A DNA stretch of 64,000 bases from Streptomyces sp. CB00455 (lineage in GTDB: Bacteria > Actinomycetota > Actinomycetes > Streptomycetales > Streptomycetaceae), in contig NZ_LIVQ01000006.1 in NCBI RefSeq assembly GCF_001905445.1, forward strand, positions 310,001-374,000, given 5' to 3'. The notes under the pieces are model-generated. The model did no database searches, was not told where the DNA came from, and worked only from the letters and a program-made list of their open reading frames with translations. The translations under genes were made by a program, and so were the position numbers. Below, piece by piece: positions 25,016-33,952 of the stretch (the first letter of the stretch is position 1; every line of letters begins with the position of its first letter).

Positions 25016-26988
25016 GATCCGACCTCCGCGTCGGGAACGGGGCCCCGCGCCGGGGGCCCGGACGGGAACGGGAGCGTGGCCACGGCCGGAGCCGGGGCCA
25101 TGGCCGGAGCCGAGGGCGGGGCTGTGGGCGGGTGGCCGGCCGGGGTGGGTGTCGGGGGTGGGAGGAGATGGGCCGGGATGTCGAGGTGGCGGGAGCGGAG
25201 CCATTCGCCCAAGGCCTTGGCCTGCGGGTCGAAGCGGTGGCCGGAGGCGACGCCGCCGCCGAGGATGCCGGTGACAGTGAAATTCAACGCCCGCAGGAGC
25301 GGCAGCTCGTGCCGGACGACCGGGAGGTCGCGGGTCTCGGGGAGCAGGTCCCGGAAGGCGGTCACCGTGAGGGTGCGGTGCAGCCAGTCCCAGGCGGCGT
25401 CGGTCTCCGCCCAGAGGCCGACGTTGGCGTCGCCCCCCTTGTCGCCGCTGCGGGCGCCCGCCACCGCCCCCAAGGGGGCGCGGCGGGTGGCCCCCGCGGG
25501 GCTGTCCACCGCCGACCCGCCCCGGGGCTGCGCCCCGGACACCTCGCCGGCTCCGCGTCCGGACCTCCCCGCCCCGGACGCCGGCGGGACCGGACGGGGC
25601 GGCGGCTTTGCCGGCGAGGTGCCGGGGACCGGGGCCGGCGGGGGCCCGGTGGCGTCGGCGTGGGCATCCGCCGGCGGGGCGGGGAGCGGCTGGGCCGGCG
25701 GGGGTGGGATCGGAGTGCGGGTGCCGTTGGGGAGGACGGCCGTGTGGGGGACCGCGGCTGCCGGGATCTGGGAGGACGTGAAGACGCCGTACGGCTGCGC
25801 AGGGCCCGGCGGAGCCGTCACGTGGAAGCCCGGATAGCTGGCCAGGGCGAGTTCGATCGCCGCCGAGGTCAGGCCCCGGCCCACGCGCTCCGGGGACGGG
25901 TCGCGGACCACGAGGCGCAGCAGCGCGCTCGCCGTCTCCTGCGTCGCGGCGTCCTCGTGGTCCGTGCGGGACAGGGTCCAGGTGGCGTCGGCCACGCCTT
26001 CCAGGGCCTCGGCGAGCTGCGCGCGGACCAGGGCCGCCTTCGCCTCGACGTCCAGGCCGGTCAGGACGAAGACCACCTCGTTGCGCCAGCCGCCGATCCG
26101 CGTGACGCCGACCTTGAGGGTGGGCGGCGGGGCTTCTCCGCGCACCCCCCGGACGCGCACGCGGTCGGGGCCGTCCCCGCTCAGCCGGACCGTGTCCAGG
26201 CGGGCCGTCACGTCCGGGCCGAGGTAGCGGGTCCCCTGGGTCTCGTAGAGGAGCTGGGCGGTGACCGTGCCGGTGGTGACGGCCCCGCCCGTGCCCGGGT
26301 GTTTGGTGATCACCGACGAGCCGTCCTCGGATATCTCCGCGAGGGGGAAACCGGGCCGGCGCACGTCGTGCGCGGTGAAGAAGGAGTAGTTGCCGCCGGT
26401 GGCCTGGGTGCCGCACTCCAGGACGTGACCCGCGACCACCGCTCCCGCCAGCCGGTCGTGGTCGTCCGCCGCCCAGTTGAACCACCAGGCGGCCGGGCCG
26501 CTGACCAGGGCCGCGTCCGTGACCCTGCCGGTCACCACCACGTCCGCGCCCGCCCGCAGGCAGGCCGTGATCCCGGCTCCGCCGAGGTAGGCGTTGGCCG
26601 TCAGCGCCCCCTGCGCGTACGGCATCAGGTCGTCGCCCTCGACGTGTGCGACCGAGAGGGGTATGCCCACCTCGGCCGCCAGGGCCCGGACGGCTGCGGC
26701 CAGTCCGGCCGGATTGAGGCCGCCCGCGTTGGTCACGATCCGCACGCCGCGGTCGTGGGCGAGCCCGAGCCCTTCCTCCAGCTCGCGCAGGAAGGTCTTG
26801 GCGTAACCGAGGCCCGGGTCCTTCAGGCGGTCGCGTCCCAGGATCAGCATGGTCAGCTCGGCGAGGTAGTCGCCGGTCAGCACGTCCAGCGGACCACCGG
26901 TCAGCATCTCGCGCAGGGCGCCCGAGCGGTCCCCGTAGAAACCCGACGCGTTGCCGATGCGCAGCGGCCGCCGGCGGGACGCCGTCAT
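25012..26988 (-). CDS. AtuA-family protein (DUF1446) fused to ferredoxin-fold domain
   Basis: A 658-residue protein. The N-terminal DUF1446 domain (about 1-450) starts IGNASGFYGDRSGAL and includes ADVVVTGRVTDAALV. A Pro/Ala-rich linker of about 105 residues comes next. The C-terminal AtuA-like ferredoxin-fold domain (about 550-650) holds GARSGDKGGDANVGLW. The family was first described in acyclic terpene (citronellol) utilisation, and its exact reaction is still unclear to me. The long linker between the domains is unusual and very GC-rich. The ATG at 26988 overlaps the previous stop by 4 nt. Confidence 0.85.
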
Positions 26989-27836
26989 CGGGAGCCTCCG
27001 GGAGCGCGCCCCGGGCCCGCCGGTCCCGCGAACGCCTGGGCGATGTCGAGCCAGTGGTCCGCGTCGGCGCCGGTCGCCGTCAGGGCCAGGTCCGCCCGGT
27101 GGGCGCGCTGGGTCACCAGGAGGCAGAAGTCGAGCGCCGGGCCGGTGATCCGCTGCGGGGCGCCGGCCGGACCGTAGGCCCACACCCCCCGGCCGTCGGG
27201 CGCCGTCAGCTCCACCCGGAACTCCTCGGCGGGAGCGGGCAGCGCCCGTACGGCGTAGGCGTAGTCGCGGGCCCGCACGCCGATCCGGGCCACGTGCCGC
27301 AGCCGTGCGGTCGGCGTACGGCGGACACCCAGCGCGTCGGCGACGTCCTGGCCGTGCGCCCAGGTCTCCATGAGCCGGGCGCTCGCCATCGAGGGGGCCT
27401 TCATCGGCGGCCCGTACCAGGGGAAACGGGTGTCGGGCGAAGCCTTGGCGAGGGCCTCGCCGAGGGCGGTGCGCCCGGCGCGCCAGCGGGCGAGCAGTTC
27501 GGCGGGCGGTAGCGCCGCGCCTTCCCGCGCCCCCTCGTCGACGAAGGAGTCGGGGGCCTTCACCGCCTCCTCGACCATGCGGCCGAAACCCGCGGGGTCC
27601 GTGAGCGAGAGCAGCGCCGCCCGGTCCGTCCAGTGCAGGTGGGCGATCTGGTGGGCGATGCTCCAGCCGGGCGCGGGCGTGGGCCGGGCCCAGTCCGCGG
27701 CGGGCAGCCGCGCCACCAGGGAGTCCAGTTCCCGGCCCTCCTCCCGCACATCGTCGAAGACGGCGGCGGCGCTGGCGGCGGCGGCAGTGGTTGCGGCGCT
27801 GGCGGCGCTGGCGGCGTCGGCGGACGGATCGGGCAC
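26985..27836 (-). CDS. TIGR03084-type DinB/maleylpyruvate-isomerase-like metal-binding protein
   Basis: A 283-residue protein of the DinB-like four-helix fold. GWSIAHQIAHLHWTDRAALL and SARLMETWAHGQDVADALG carry the His residues of the metal site. In actinobacteria this family commonly sits with AtuA and carboxylase genes, as here; its reaction is unknown, though relatives use mycothiol. The GTG at 27836 has GAGGGG about 7 nt upstream and is preferred to upstream ATGs. It is the first gene of the minus-strand operon, and its promoter region carries a TetR-type palindrome. The first 25 residues are Ala/Ser-rich. Confidence 0.82.
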   Translation of the reverse strand: MPDPSADAASAASAATTAAAASAAAVFDDVREEGRELDSLVARLPAADWARPTPAPGWSIAHQIAHLHWTDRAALLSLTDPAGFGRMVEEAVKAPDSFVDEGAREGAALPPAELLARWRAGRTALGEALAKASPDTRFPWYGPPMKAPSMASARLMETWAHGQDVADALGVRRTPTARLRHVARIGVRARDYAYAVRALPAPAEEFRVELTAPDGRGVWAYGPAGAPQRITGPALDFCLLVTQRAHRADLALTATGADADHWLDIAQAFAGPAGPGRAPGGSR

Positions 27837-28171
27837 GGTGCGCTCCCCTCTGGGCGTGAGGGGAAGACTGGCAGGTGCCCGCAAAACAATCAAGCACGCT
27901 TGCATGATTTTGCCGGAGGGCGGCGCGATCCCGCCACGGTCCTCAACCCAGGCCCGCGGAGGGCAAGTTGATCCGGGCGTCACATGGCAGCAGGTCCTGC
28001 GACCCCGTGCGCGCCGGGCACGCCGGGCACGCGCGGGCGATTTCGGCCGTAAGCCGGAAACTCGCGATACGTCACCGGATGTCCCGTCGATACTGGCCGT
28101 TCCGTCCCGGGCCCGGGCGGGCGCAGCACGTTCATGCCACTCGACGACGATGACGAAGAGGATGAACTGAC
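27837..28171. promoter_or_regulatory. divergent promoter region between catabolic operon and CocE-type gene
   Basis: 335 bp without a gene. It contains the palindrome at 27891-27902 and, on the minus strand, a TTGATT hexamer overlapping the palindrome with CAGTCT 17 bp on. On the plus strand side I see no clear promoter. A 6-codon ATG-TGA stretch just before 28172 is judged incidental. Confidence 0.45.
27891..27902. promoter_or_regulatory. candidate TetR operator CAAGCACGCTTG
   Basis: A CAAGC/GCTTG inverted repeat with 2-bp centre, extended imperfectly by flanking AT and ATGATT. It overlaps the likely -35 of the operon's first gene, about 55 bp before its GTG. Similar CAAG...CTTG palindromes are bound by TetR repressors of acyl-CoA genes in actinobacteria; assignment to the TetR at 18538 is inference. 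Confidence 0.55.
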
Positions 28172-29794
28172 GTGACTCCAGCCGCCCCTGCCCCCTTCTC
28201 CCTCTACCCCGAACTCGACGCGACCGCCCTCGGCGCCTACGTCGCCGCCCTGGAGAGCGGCGACGTCACCGGCCTCGCCCCCGCCCGGGCGGCCGAGGTC
28301 GCCCGGGTCCGCTCCGTGGCCGTCTTCAGCCGCGCCCGGGTGACCGGCGCCGGCGGCGACCTCCTGGACGCAGCGATGTGGCGCCACACCGGGGACCGGG
28401 CCCGCCCGGTGATCGTGATGCCCTCGCCCTGGACGAACCTGGGCTGGCTCGCGTACGCCGTCCAGGCCGGCCTGTTCGCGGCCCGCGGCTACGACGTCCT
28501 CGCCTACACCACCCGCGGCTTCGCGGGCTCGGAGGGCCAGGTGGAGGTGGCGGGTCCGCTCGACGTCGCCGACGGCAGCCGGGCCCTGGACCACATCGTC
28601 GAGCGCACGGCCGGCCCGGTGACGAAGATCGGCTTCCTCGGGGACTCCTACGGTTCGGGCATCGGCCAGCTGGTCGCCGCACACGACACCCGCGTCGACG
28701 CGGTGGTCGCCCTCAGCAGCTGGGGCGATCTGGGGGAAGCGTTCTACGAGAACTCCACCCGCCACGTCGAGGCCGTACGGGCGCTGCTCGCAGCGGCCTC
28801 GAAGGCGCGGCTGAGCCCGCAGACGCAGAGCGTCTTCGACGACGTCCTCGCCGGCCGCGACATCCAGGGCACGCTGCGCTGGGCGGACGCCCGCTCGCCC
28901 TTCACGCACGTCAAGGAACTCAACCGGCGCCAGGTGCCGGTCCTCTACGCGCACGCCTGGCACGAGACGCTCTTCCCGGTCAACCAGACGCTGAAGATGT
29001 TCAACGAGCTGACCGGGCCCAAGCGCCTCGTCCTGTCCATCGGCGACCACTCCGGCCCCGAGGCGTCCGGCATGCTCGGCCTGCCCAACCGCATCTGGAC
29101 GGACGCCCACCGCTGGTTCGACCACCACCTCAAGGGGCTGGAGAACGGCATCGACGCCGAGGACCAGGTGATCGGCGAGGTCATGTGGAGCAAGACCCTC
29201 GAACCGCGCCCCAACTGGCTCTCCCTCACCGAGCACGTACACCGGCTGCACCTGGCGGGCAGCGGGGAACTGGCCGAGGAGCCGGAGGCCGGCTGGACCG
29301 CGTCCGTGCTGTGCGGGGTGGACACCCCGGCCACCGTCGCCGACACGGTCGTCACCTCCGGGTACGCGGAGATCGCCGGCCGCCCCAAGGTCTACCGGAT
29401 GGGCGACATCGACCGCTCCGTGGCCGCGGTGTGGGCCGCGGCGCCGGCCGGGGAGAGCGTCCGGCTCCGGGGCACGCCGAAGCTGCGCGTCACCTACCGT
29501 GCGGCCAACTCCAAGTCGACCTTCGTCGCGTACCTGCTCGACGTGGCGCCCGACGACACGGCGCACCTCGTCACGCACGCCCCGTACACCGACCTCGACT
29601 CGGCGCCCGACAGCCTGGTCAGCGCGGACGTCGAGCTCCAGGCCACGGCGTACGACGTCCCGCGCGGCCACCGGCTGGTGCTGGTGATCGACGCCCGGGA
29701 CCCCTTCTACGGGGACGCCAACCTGCCGCGGGCGACGCTCGCCTTCACCTCGCCGGACGCGACGCCCTCCTACCTGGACCTGCCCCTGGGCTAG
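28172..29794 (+). CDS. CocE/NonD (peptidase S15) family hydrolase
   Basis: A 540-residue serine hydrolase of the X-Pro dipeptidyl-peptidase/cocaine esterase type. An alpha/beta hydrolase domain carries the nucleophile Ser159 in FLGDSYGSG. The catalytic His is probably in IGDHSGPEASG. A C-terminal jelly-roll domain (about 390-535) is typical of the family. No signal peptide is evident, so it is probably intracellular. The GTG at 28172 has GAGG about 10 nt upstream. It is divergent from the catabolic operon, which might suggest related substrates, but that is speculative. Confidence 0.85.
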   Translation: MTPAAPAPFSLYPELDATALGAYVAALESGDVTGLAPARAAEVARVRSVAVFSRARVTGAGGDLLDAAMWRHTGDRARPVIVMPSPWTNLGWLAYAVQAGLFAARGYDVLAYTTRGFAGSEGQVEVAGPLDVADGSRALDHIVERTAGPVTKIGFLGDSYGSGIGQLVAAHDTRVDAVVALSSWGDLGEAFYENSTRHVEAVRALLAAASKARLSPQTQSVFDDVLAGRDIQGTLRWADARSPFTHVKELNRRQVPVLYAHAWHETLFPVNQTLKMFNELTGPKRLVLSIGDHSGPEASGMLGLPNRIWTDAHRWFDHHLKGLENGIDAEDQVIGEVMWSKTLEPRPNWLSLTEHVHRLHLAGSGELAEEPEAGWTASVLCGVDTPATVADTVVTSGYAEIAGRPKVYRMGDIDRSVAAVWAAAPAGESVRLRGTPKLRVTYRAANSKSTFVAYLLDVAPDDTAHLVTHAPYTDLDSAPDSLVSADVELQATAYDVPRGHRLVLVIDARDPFYGDANLPRATLAFTSPDATPSYLDLPLG

Positions 29795-29906
29795 CGGACC
29801 CGTCCGCCGGCCGCATCCGCCCCCGCCGCCCGCACCGCACCGCCCGCACCGCCCGTCCTCCGTGCCGGCGGGGCGGGGCATGGCGACGGCGCCCGGCCCG
29901 TCCGAT

Positions 29907-29940
29907 CGGCGGGGCCCGGCGGACCTGGCGGGCCCCGCCG
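29907..29940. terminator. hairpin between convergent CocE and EamA genes
   Basis: Arms CGGCGGGGCCC (29907-29917) and GGGCCCCGCCG (29930-29940) with a 12-nt loop; bidirectional by position. Confidence 0.72.
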
Positions 29941-29956
29941 GGGCGGGCCCGGTCTC

Positions 29957-30931
29957 TCAGACGGACGTGCGGCGGGTCTGGGAGCGGACCGCGCCCATGC
30001 TGGCCGCGATCACCAGGGCGATCGCCAGCGCGTCCAGGGCGGACAGCGCCTGGTCCAGCACGAGGAAGCCCGCGGTGGCCGCGATGGCCGGCTCCAGGCT
30101 CATCAGGATCGCGAAGGTGGGGGCGGGGAGGCGTCGCAGGGCCAGCAGTTCCAGGGTGTACGGGAGCACCGAGGACAGGACGGCCACGCCGACGCCCAGC
30201 GCGAGGGTGCCGGGGACCAGCAGGTCGGAGCCGGCCTGGACGACGCCGAGCGGCAGCGAGATGACCGCGGCTACCGCCATCGCCAGGGCCAGGCCGTCCG
30301 CCTGCGGGAAGCGGCGGCCGGTCCGCGCGCTGAAGACGATGTACGCCGCCCACATCCCGCCCGCTCCGAGGGCGAAGGCCGCGCCCGCCGGGTCGAGGTC
30401 GCCGAAGCCGCCACCGTTGCCGGAGAGCAGGGCCACGCCGCCGAGGGCGAGAGCGGCCCACAGCAGGTTCACCAGGCGCCGCGAGACGACCACGGAGAGG
30501 GCGAGCGGACCCAGCACCTCCAGGGTGACGGCCGGGCCGAGCGGGATCCGGTCCACGGCCTGGTAGAAGAGGCCGTTCATGCCGGCCATGGTCACGCCGA
30601 AGGCGAGCACCGTGCCCCAGTCGGCGCGCGAGTAGCCGCGCAGCGTGGGCCGGCACAGGGCCAGCAACACGATCGCGGCGGCCGCGAGCCGCAGCGTGAC
30701 CACGCCGGCCGCCCCGGCCCTCGGCATGATCATGACCGCGAGGGCGGCGCCGAACTGCACCGAGATCCCCGCCGAGATCACCAGCGCGACGGGTCCGAAG
30801 CGGCCGCCCCTGGCGGGCGGCGGGACGGCGGCGGCTGCGGCGGTCCCGGCGGCCGGTGCGGCGGCTGCGGCTGCGGCTGCGGCTGCCTCCGGTGCCGCGG
30901 CGGCCGGGGAGGGGGAGGAGGGTGCGGGCAT
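29957..30931 (-). CDS. EamA/RhtA-family transporter (drug/metabolite exporter)
   Basis: A 324-residue membrane protein with about ten helices in two EamA repeats. The first half includes GVTMAGMNGLFYQAVDRIPLG and the second includes FAILMSLEPAIAATAGFLVLDQ. These match RhtA-like exporters of amino acids and metabolites. The N-terminus is an unusual poly-Ala/Pro tract of about 40 residues with expanded GCN codons. The ATG at 30931 has GGAGAG close upstream. It lies 59 bp after the Fe-S oxidoreductase gene on the same strand; a shared transcript is possible. Confidence 0.87.
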   Translation of the reverse strand: MPAPSSPSPAAAAPEAAAAAAAAAAPAAGTAAAAAVPPPARGGRFGPVALVISAGISVQFGAALAVMIMPRAGAAGVVTLRLAAAAIVLLALCRPTLRGYSRADWGTVLAFGVTMAGMNGLFYQAVDRIPLGPAVTLEVLGPLALSVVVSRRLVNLLWAALALGGVALLSGNGGGFGDLDPAGAAFALGAGGMWAAYIVFSARTGRRFPQADGLALAMAVAAVISLPLGVVQAGSDLLVPGTLALGVGVAVLSSVLPYTLELLALRRLPAPTFAILMSLEPAIAATAGFLVLDQALSALDALAIALVIAASMGAVRSQTRRTSV

Positions 30932-30990
30932 CTCTCCAGGTTAGAGGGTCGCCGGGAGTAGCCGTAAGGAGTGCCGGTGCAAGCCTTGCC

Positions 30991-33867
30991 TTACAGGCCG
31001 TCGGCCAGGATCTCGGCCAGGTGCCGGGCGCGGACCCCGCCGAGCTGGGCGATCTGGGTGCGGCAGGAGTACCCGTCGGCCTGGACGAGTGCATCGCCCG
31101 GGGCGGCGCGCAGGGACGGCAGGAGCTGCTCCTCGGCGCACGCCACCGAGACCTCGTGGTGGCCCGGCTCGAAGCCGAAGTTGCCGGCCAGGCCGCAGCA
31201 GCCGCCGCTGAGGTCGCCCACCAGGCCCGCGCGCTCGCGCAGCCGGCGGTCGGCGGCGTCGCCGAGGACGGCGTGCTGGTGGCAGTGGGTCTGGCCGGCC
31301 ACCGACCGGTCGAGACGGGGCGGGCGCCACTGCGGGGCGTACTCCTCCAGGGTCTCGGCGAAGGTCCGGACGGCCGACGCGAGCCGGCGGGCCCGGGGGT
31401 CGTCGGGCAGCAGGGCGGGCAGGTCGCCGCGCAGGGCCGCGGCGCAGCTGGGTTCCAGGACGAGCACGGGACCGGGCGTGCCGGCCTGGGCGTCCACGGC
31501 GTCCAGGGTGCGGCGCAGGACCGTGCGGGCCCGGTCCAGGCGGCCGGTGGAGACGTAGGTCAGTCCGCAGCACACCGGGCCCCGGGGGACGGCCACCCTC
31601 AGCCCCGCGTCCTCCAGCACCCGTACCGCCGCCCGGCCCGCCTCGGGGGCCAGGTACTCGGTGAAGGTGTCCGGCCAGAGGGTGACGACGGGAGCATTCC
31701 CGGCCGCCGGCCCCGAACCCAGCACCGCAGCCTCCCCCGGCCCCCGCCCCGCAGCCTCTCCCGGACCCACGGCCCCCGCCCGGTCCGCAGCCCCCGCCCC
31801 GCCGGAAACCCGGCCCGGCACGGACGGCCCCGGCGCCGCCGGGCGGGTGCGCCACCAGTGCGAGAACGGTTCGCGGGCCAGTTGCGGCAAGGGCCTCTCG
31901 CGGGTCAGGCCGGGGGCCGGGAACAGCCGGGCCAGTGCGTTGACGGGGCGGGCCGCCCGGAGGCGGGCGATCAGGTGGAGCCAGGCCGGGAGCCCGCCCA
32001 GGGTGTAGTGGGCGAGGGGCCGGAGCCGGCCCGCCCAGTGGCGGTGCAGGAACTCCGCCTTGTGCGCGGCCATGTCCACGCCCACCGGGCAGTCACTGAG
32101 GCAGCCCTTGCAGCCCAGGCACAGGTCCAGCGCACCGGCGACCTCGGAGGAACGCCAGCCGTCGGTGACGACCTCCCCCGCCAGCATCTCGTGCAGCAGC
32201 CGGGCCCGGCCCCGCGTGGAGTGCCGCTCCTCCCCCGTCACCCGGTAGGACGGGCACATCACCGCCGCCGTGCCGGACTCGTGCGACCGGCACTTCGCGA
32301 CGCCCACGCAGCGGGCGACGTCCTGCGCGAACGGCGTCCGCGGCAGCACGGCGAAGCGCAGGTTCTCGTCGAGGCGCGCGGGCCGGGCCAGGATCCCCGG
32401 GTTCATCCCGCCCGCCGGATCCCAGACGTCCTTGTACGCGCCGAACAGCCGGACCACCCGCGCCCCGTACATCCGGGGCAGCAGCTCCGCCCGTGCCTGC
32501 CCGTCCCCGTGCTCCCCGGACAGCGATCCCCCGTGGTCGACGACGAGGGCGGCCAGCTCCTGCGAGAACGTCCGGAAGCGTGCGACTCCCTCGCGCGTGA
32601 CCAGGTCGAAGTCGATCCGTACGTGCACGCAGCCCTCACCGAAGTGCCCGTACGGGGAGCCGTGCAGGCCGTGCTCCGCCAGCAGGGCGCGGAACGCCCG
32701 CAGGTACGCCCCCAGCCGGGCCGGCGGTACCGCGCAGTCCTCCCATCCCGGCCAGGCCATCGCCCCCGCTCCGGACTCCGCTCCGGGGCCGGCCCCGGCC
32801 GCGCCCCCCGGCATCCGGGTCGCCGTCCCGGCCGCGTCCTCGCGGATCCGCCACAGCGCCCGCTGCCGCGCCGGGTCCGCGACGACCAGCGCGTCGAGGG
32901 CGTCGGCGCCGCGGACCAGCGGGAGGGCCGCGCCCGCGTCCGGCATCTCCACGAACAGCCACGCGCCGCCGCGCGGCAGTCCGGCCGCGTCCCCGACGAG
33001 ATCCCGCGCCATGCCCTCCACCGTCAGGGGCCCGTACGGCAGCAGCCCGGCGGCGGCGTCCGCCGCCGCGGTCTCGTCGGCGTAGCCGAGCACCGCGAGC
33101 ACCGGCGCGCGCGGCGCCTCCACCAGGCGGACCACGGCCTCGGTGACCACCCCGAGCGTGCCCTCGCTGCCGCAGAACGCCCGCGCGAGCCGCACGCCGC
33201 GCTCGGGCAGCAGGGACTGGAGGTCGTAGCCGGAGATCCGCCGGGAGAACTCCGGCGGCATGCCGGTCCGCAGCAGGCCCAGGTGCCCGTCGACCAGCTC
33301 ACTCAGCCCGGCGGGCGCGCCGGCCCAGCCGGTGGAGATCCGGTGTGCGGCGCCGCCGTAGGCCGCCACCGCCAGCTCGGCCACGTTGTCGGCGGTGGTC
33401 CCCCAGGCCACGGAGTGGGCGCCGCACGCGTTGTTGCCGATCATGCCGCCGAGGGTGCAGCGGGAGCGGGTGGAAGGGTCCGGGCCGAAGGTCAGGCCGT
33501 ACGGGCGCACCGCGTCGCGCAGCCGGTCGAGCACCAGGCCGGGCTGCACCACGGCGGTGCGGGCCGCCGGGTCCACCGACAACACGGCGTTCATGTGCCG
33601 GGTGAAGTCGAGCACGACGCCCGTCCCCGTGGCCTGGCCCGCGATGGAGGTCCCGCCGCCGCGCGGGACGACCGGGACGCCGGCCGCCGCGCACACGCGC
33701 AGCGCGGCCGCCACGTCCTCGGCGTCGCGCGGGGCGACCACGCCCAGCGGGACGCGCCGGTAGTTCGAGGCGTCCATGGTCACCAGCGCCCGCGCCGCGG
33801 CACCGAAGTCCACCTCCCCCCGCAGCTCCGCCCGCAATGTCCGTTCGAGTTCCCCGGGTGACGTCAC
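30991..33867 (-). CDS. fused FAD-binding and Fe-S oxidoreductase (D-lactate/glycolate dehydrogenase-like)
   Basis: A 958-residue protein combining a GlcD-type flavin half and a GlpC-type iron-sulphur half. FAD-binding features: VVPRGGGTSIAGQATG, FGPDPSTRSRCTLGGMIGNN and GSEGTLGVVTEAVV. Iron-sulphur region: CVGVAKCRSHESGTAAVMCP and CLGCKGCLSDCP. Two CCG-type motifs (VCCGLT, CCGLAGNFG) end the protein. Such fusions oxidise D-2-hydroxyacids and pass electrons to the respiratory chain. Gly/Ala-rich linkers occur in the FAD half and before the first CCG motif. The GTG at 33867 follows GGGAGG. It is divergent from serC across 85 bp. Substrate not determinable. Confidence 0.9.
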   Translation of the reverse strand: MTSPGELERTLRAELRGEVDFGAAARALVTMDASNYRRVPLGVVAPRDAEDVAAALRVCAAAGVPVVPRGGGTSIAGQATGTGVVLDFTRHMNAVLSVDPAARTAVVQPGLVLDRLRDAVRPYGLTFGPDPSTRSRCTLGGMIGNNACGAHSVAWGTTADNVAELAVAAYGGAAHRISTGWAGAPAGLSELVDGHLGLLRTGMPPEFSRRISGYDLQSLLPERGVRLARAFCGSEGTLGVVTEAVVRLVEAPRAPVLAVLGYADETAAADAAAGLLPYGPLTVEGMARDLVGDAAGLPRGGAWLFVEMPDAGAALPLVRGADALDALVVADPARQRALWRIREDAAGTATRMPGGAAGAGPGAESGAGAMAWPGWEDCAVPPARLGAYLRAFRALLAEHGLHGSPYGHFGEGCVHVRIDFDLVTREGVARFRTFSQELAALVVDHGGSLSGEHGDGQARAELLPRMYGARVVRLFGAYKDVWDPAGGMNPGILARPARLDENLRFAVLPRTPFAQDVARCVGVAKCRSHESGTAAVMCPSYRVTGEERHSTRGRARLLHEMLAGEVVTDGWRSSEVAGALDLCLGCKGCLSDCPVGVDMAAHKAEFLHRHWAGRLRPLAHYTLGGLPAWLHLIARLRAARPVNALARLFPAPGLTRERPLPQLAREPFSHWWRTRPAAPGPSVPGRVSGGAGAADRAGAVGPGEAAGRGPGEAAVLGSGPAAGNAPVVTLWPDTFTEYLAPEAGRAAVRVLEDAGLRVAVPRGPVCCGLTYVSTGRLDRARTVLRRTLDAVDAQAGTPGPVLVLEPSCAAALRGDLPALLPDDPRARRLASAVRTFAETLEEYAPQWRPPRLDRSVAGQTHCHQHAVLGDAADRRLRERAGLVGDLSGGCCGLAGNFGFEPGHHEVSVACAEEQLLPSLRAAPGDALVQADGYSCRTQIAQLGGVRARHLAEILADGL

Positions 33868-33952
33868 GGCGTCCAGCCTCCCACCGTCCGCCCGCGTCTC
33901 ACCGGGTGGACGCGCTTCGGAACGCCGCACCCGGACCCGATACGCTCCGCTC

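Noticed and set aside
28150..28169. Six-codon upstream ORF before the CocE-type gene
   Set aside because: Too short, without its own ribosome-binding site; its codons overlap the Shine-Dalgarno region of the real gene.
30856..33861. 1001-codon plus-strand open frame
   Set aside because: Antisense shadow of the FAD/Fe-S oxidoreductase; Arg/Gly/Gln-rich with no motifs.
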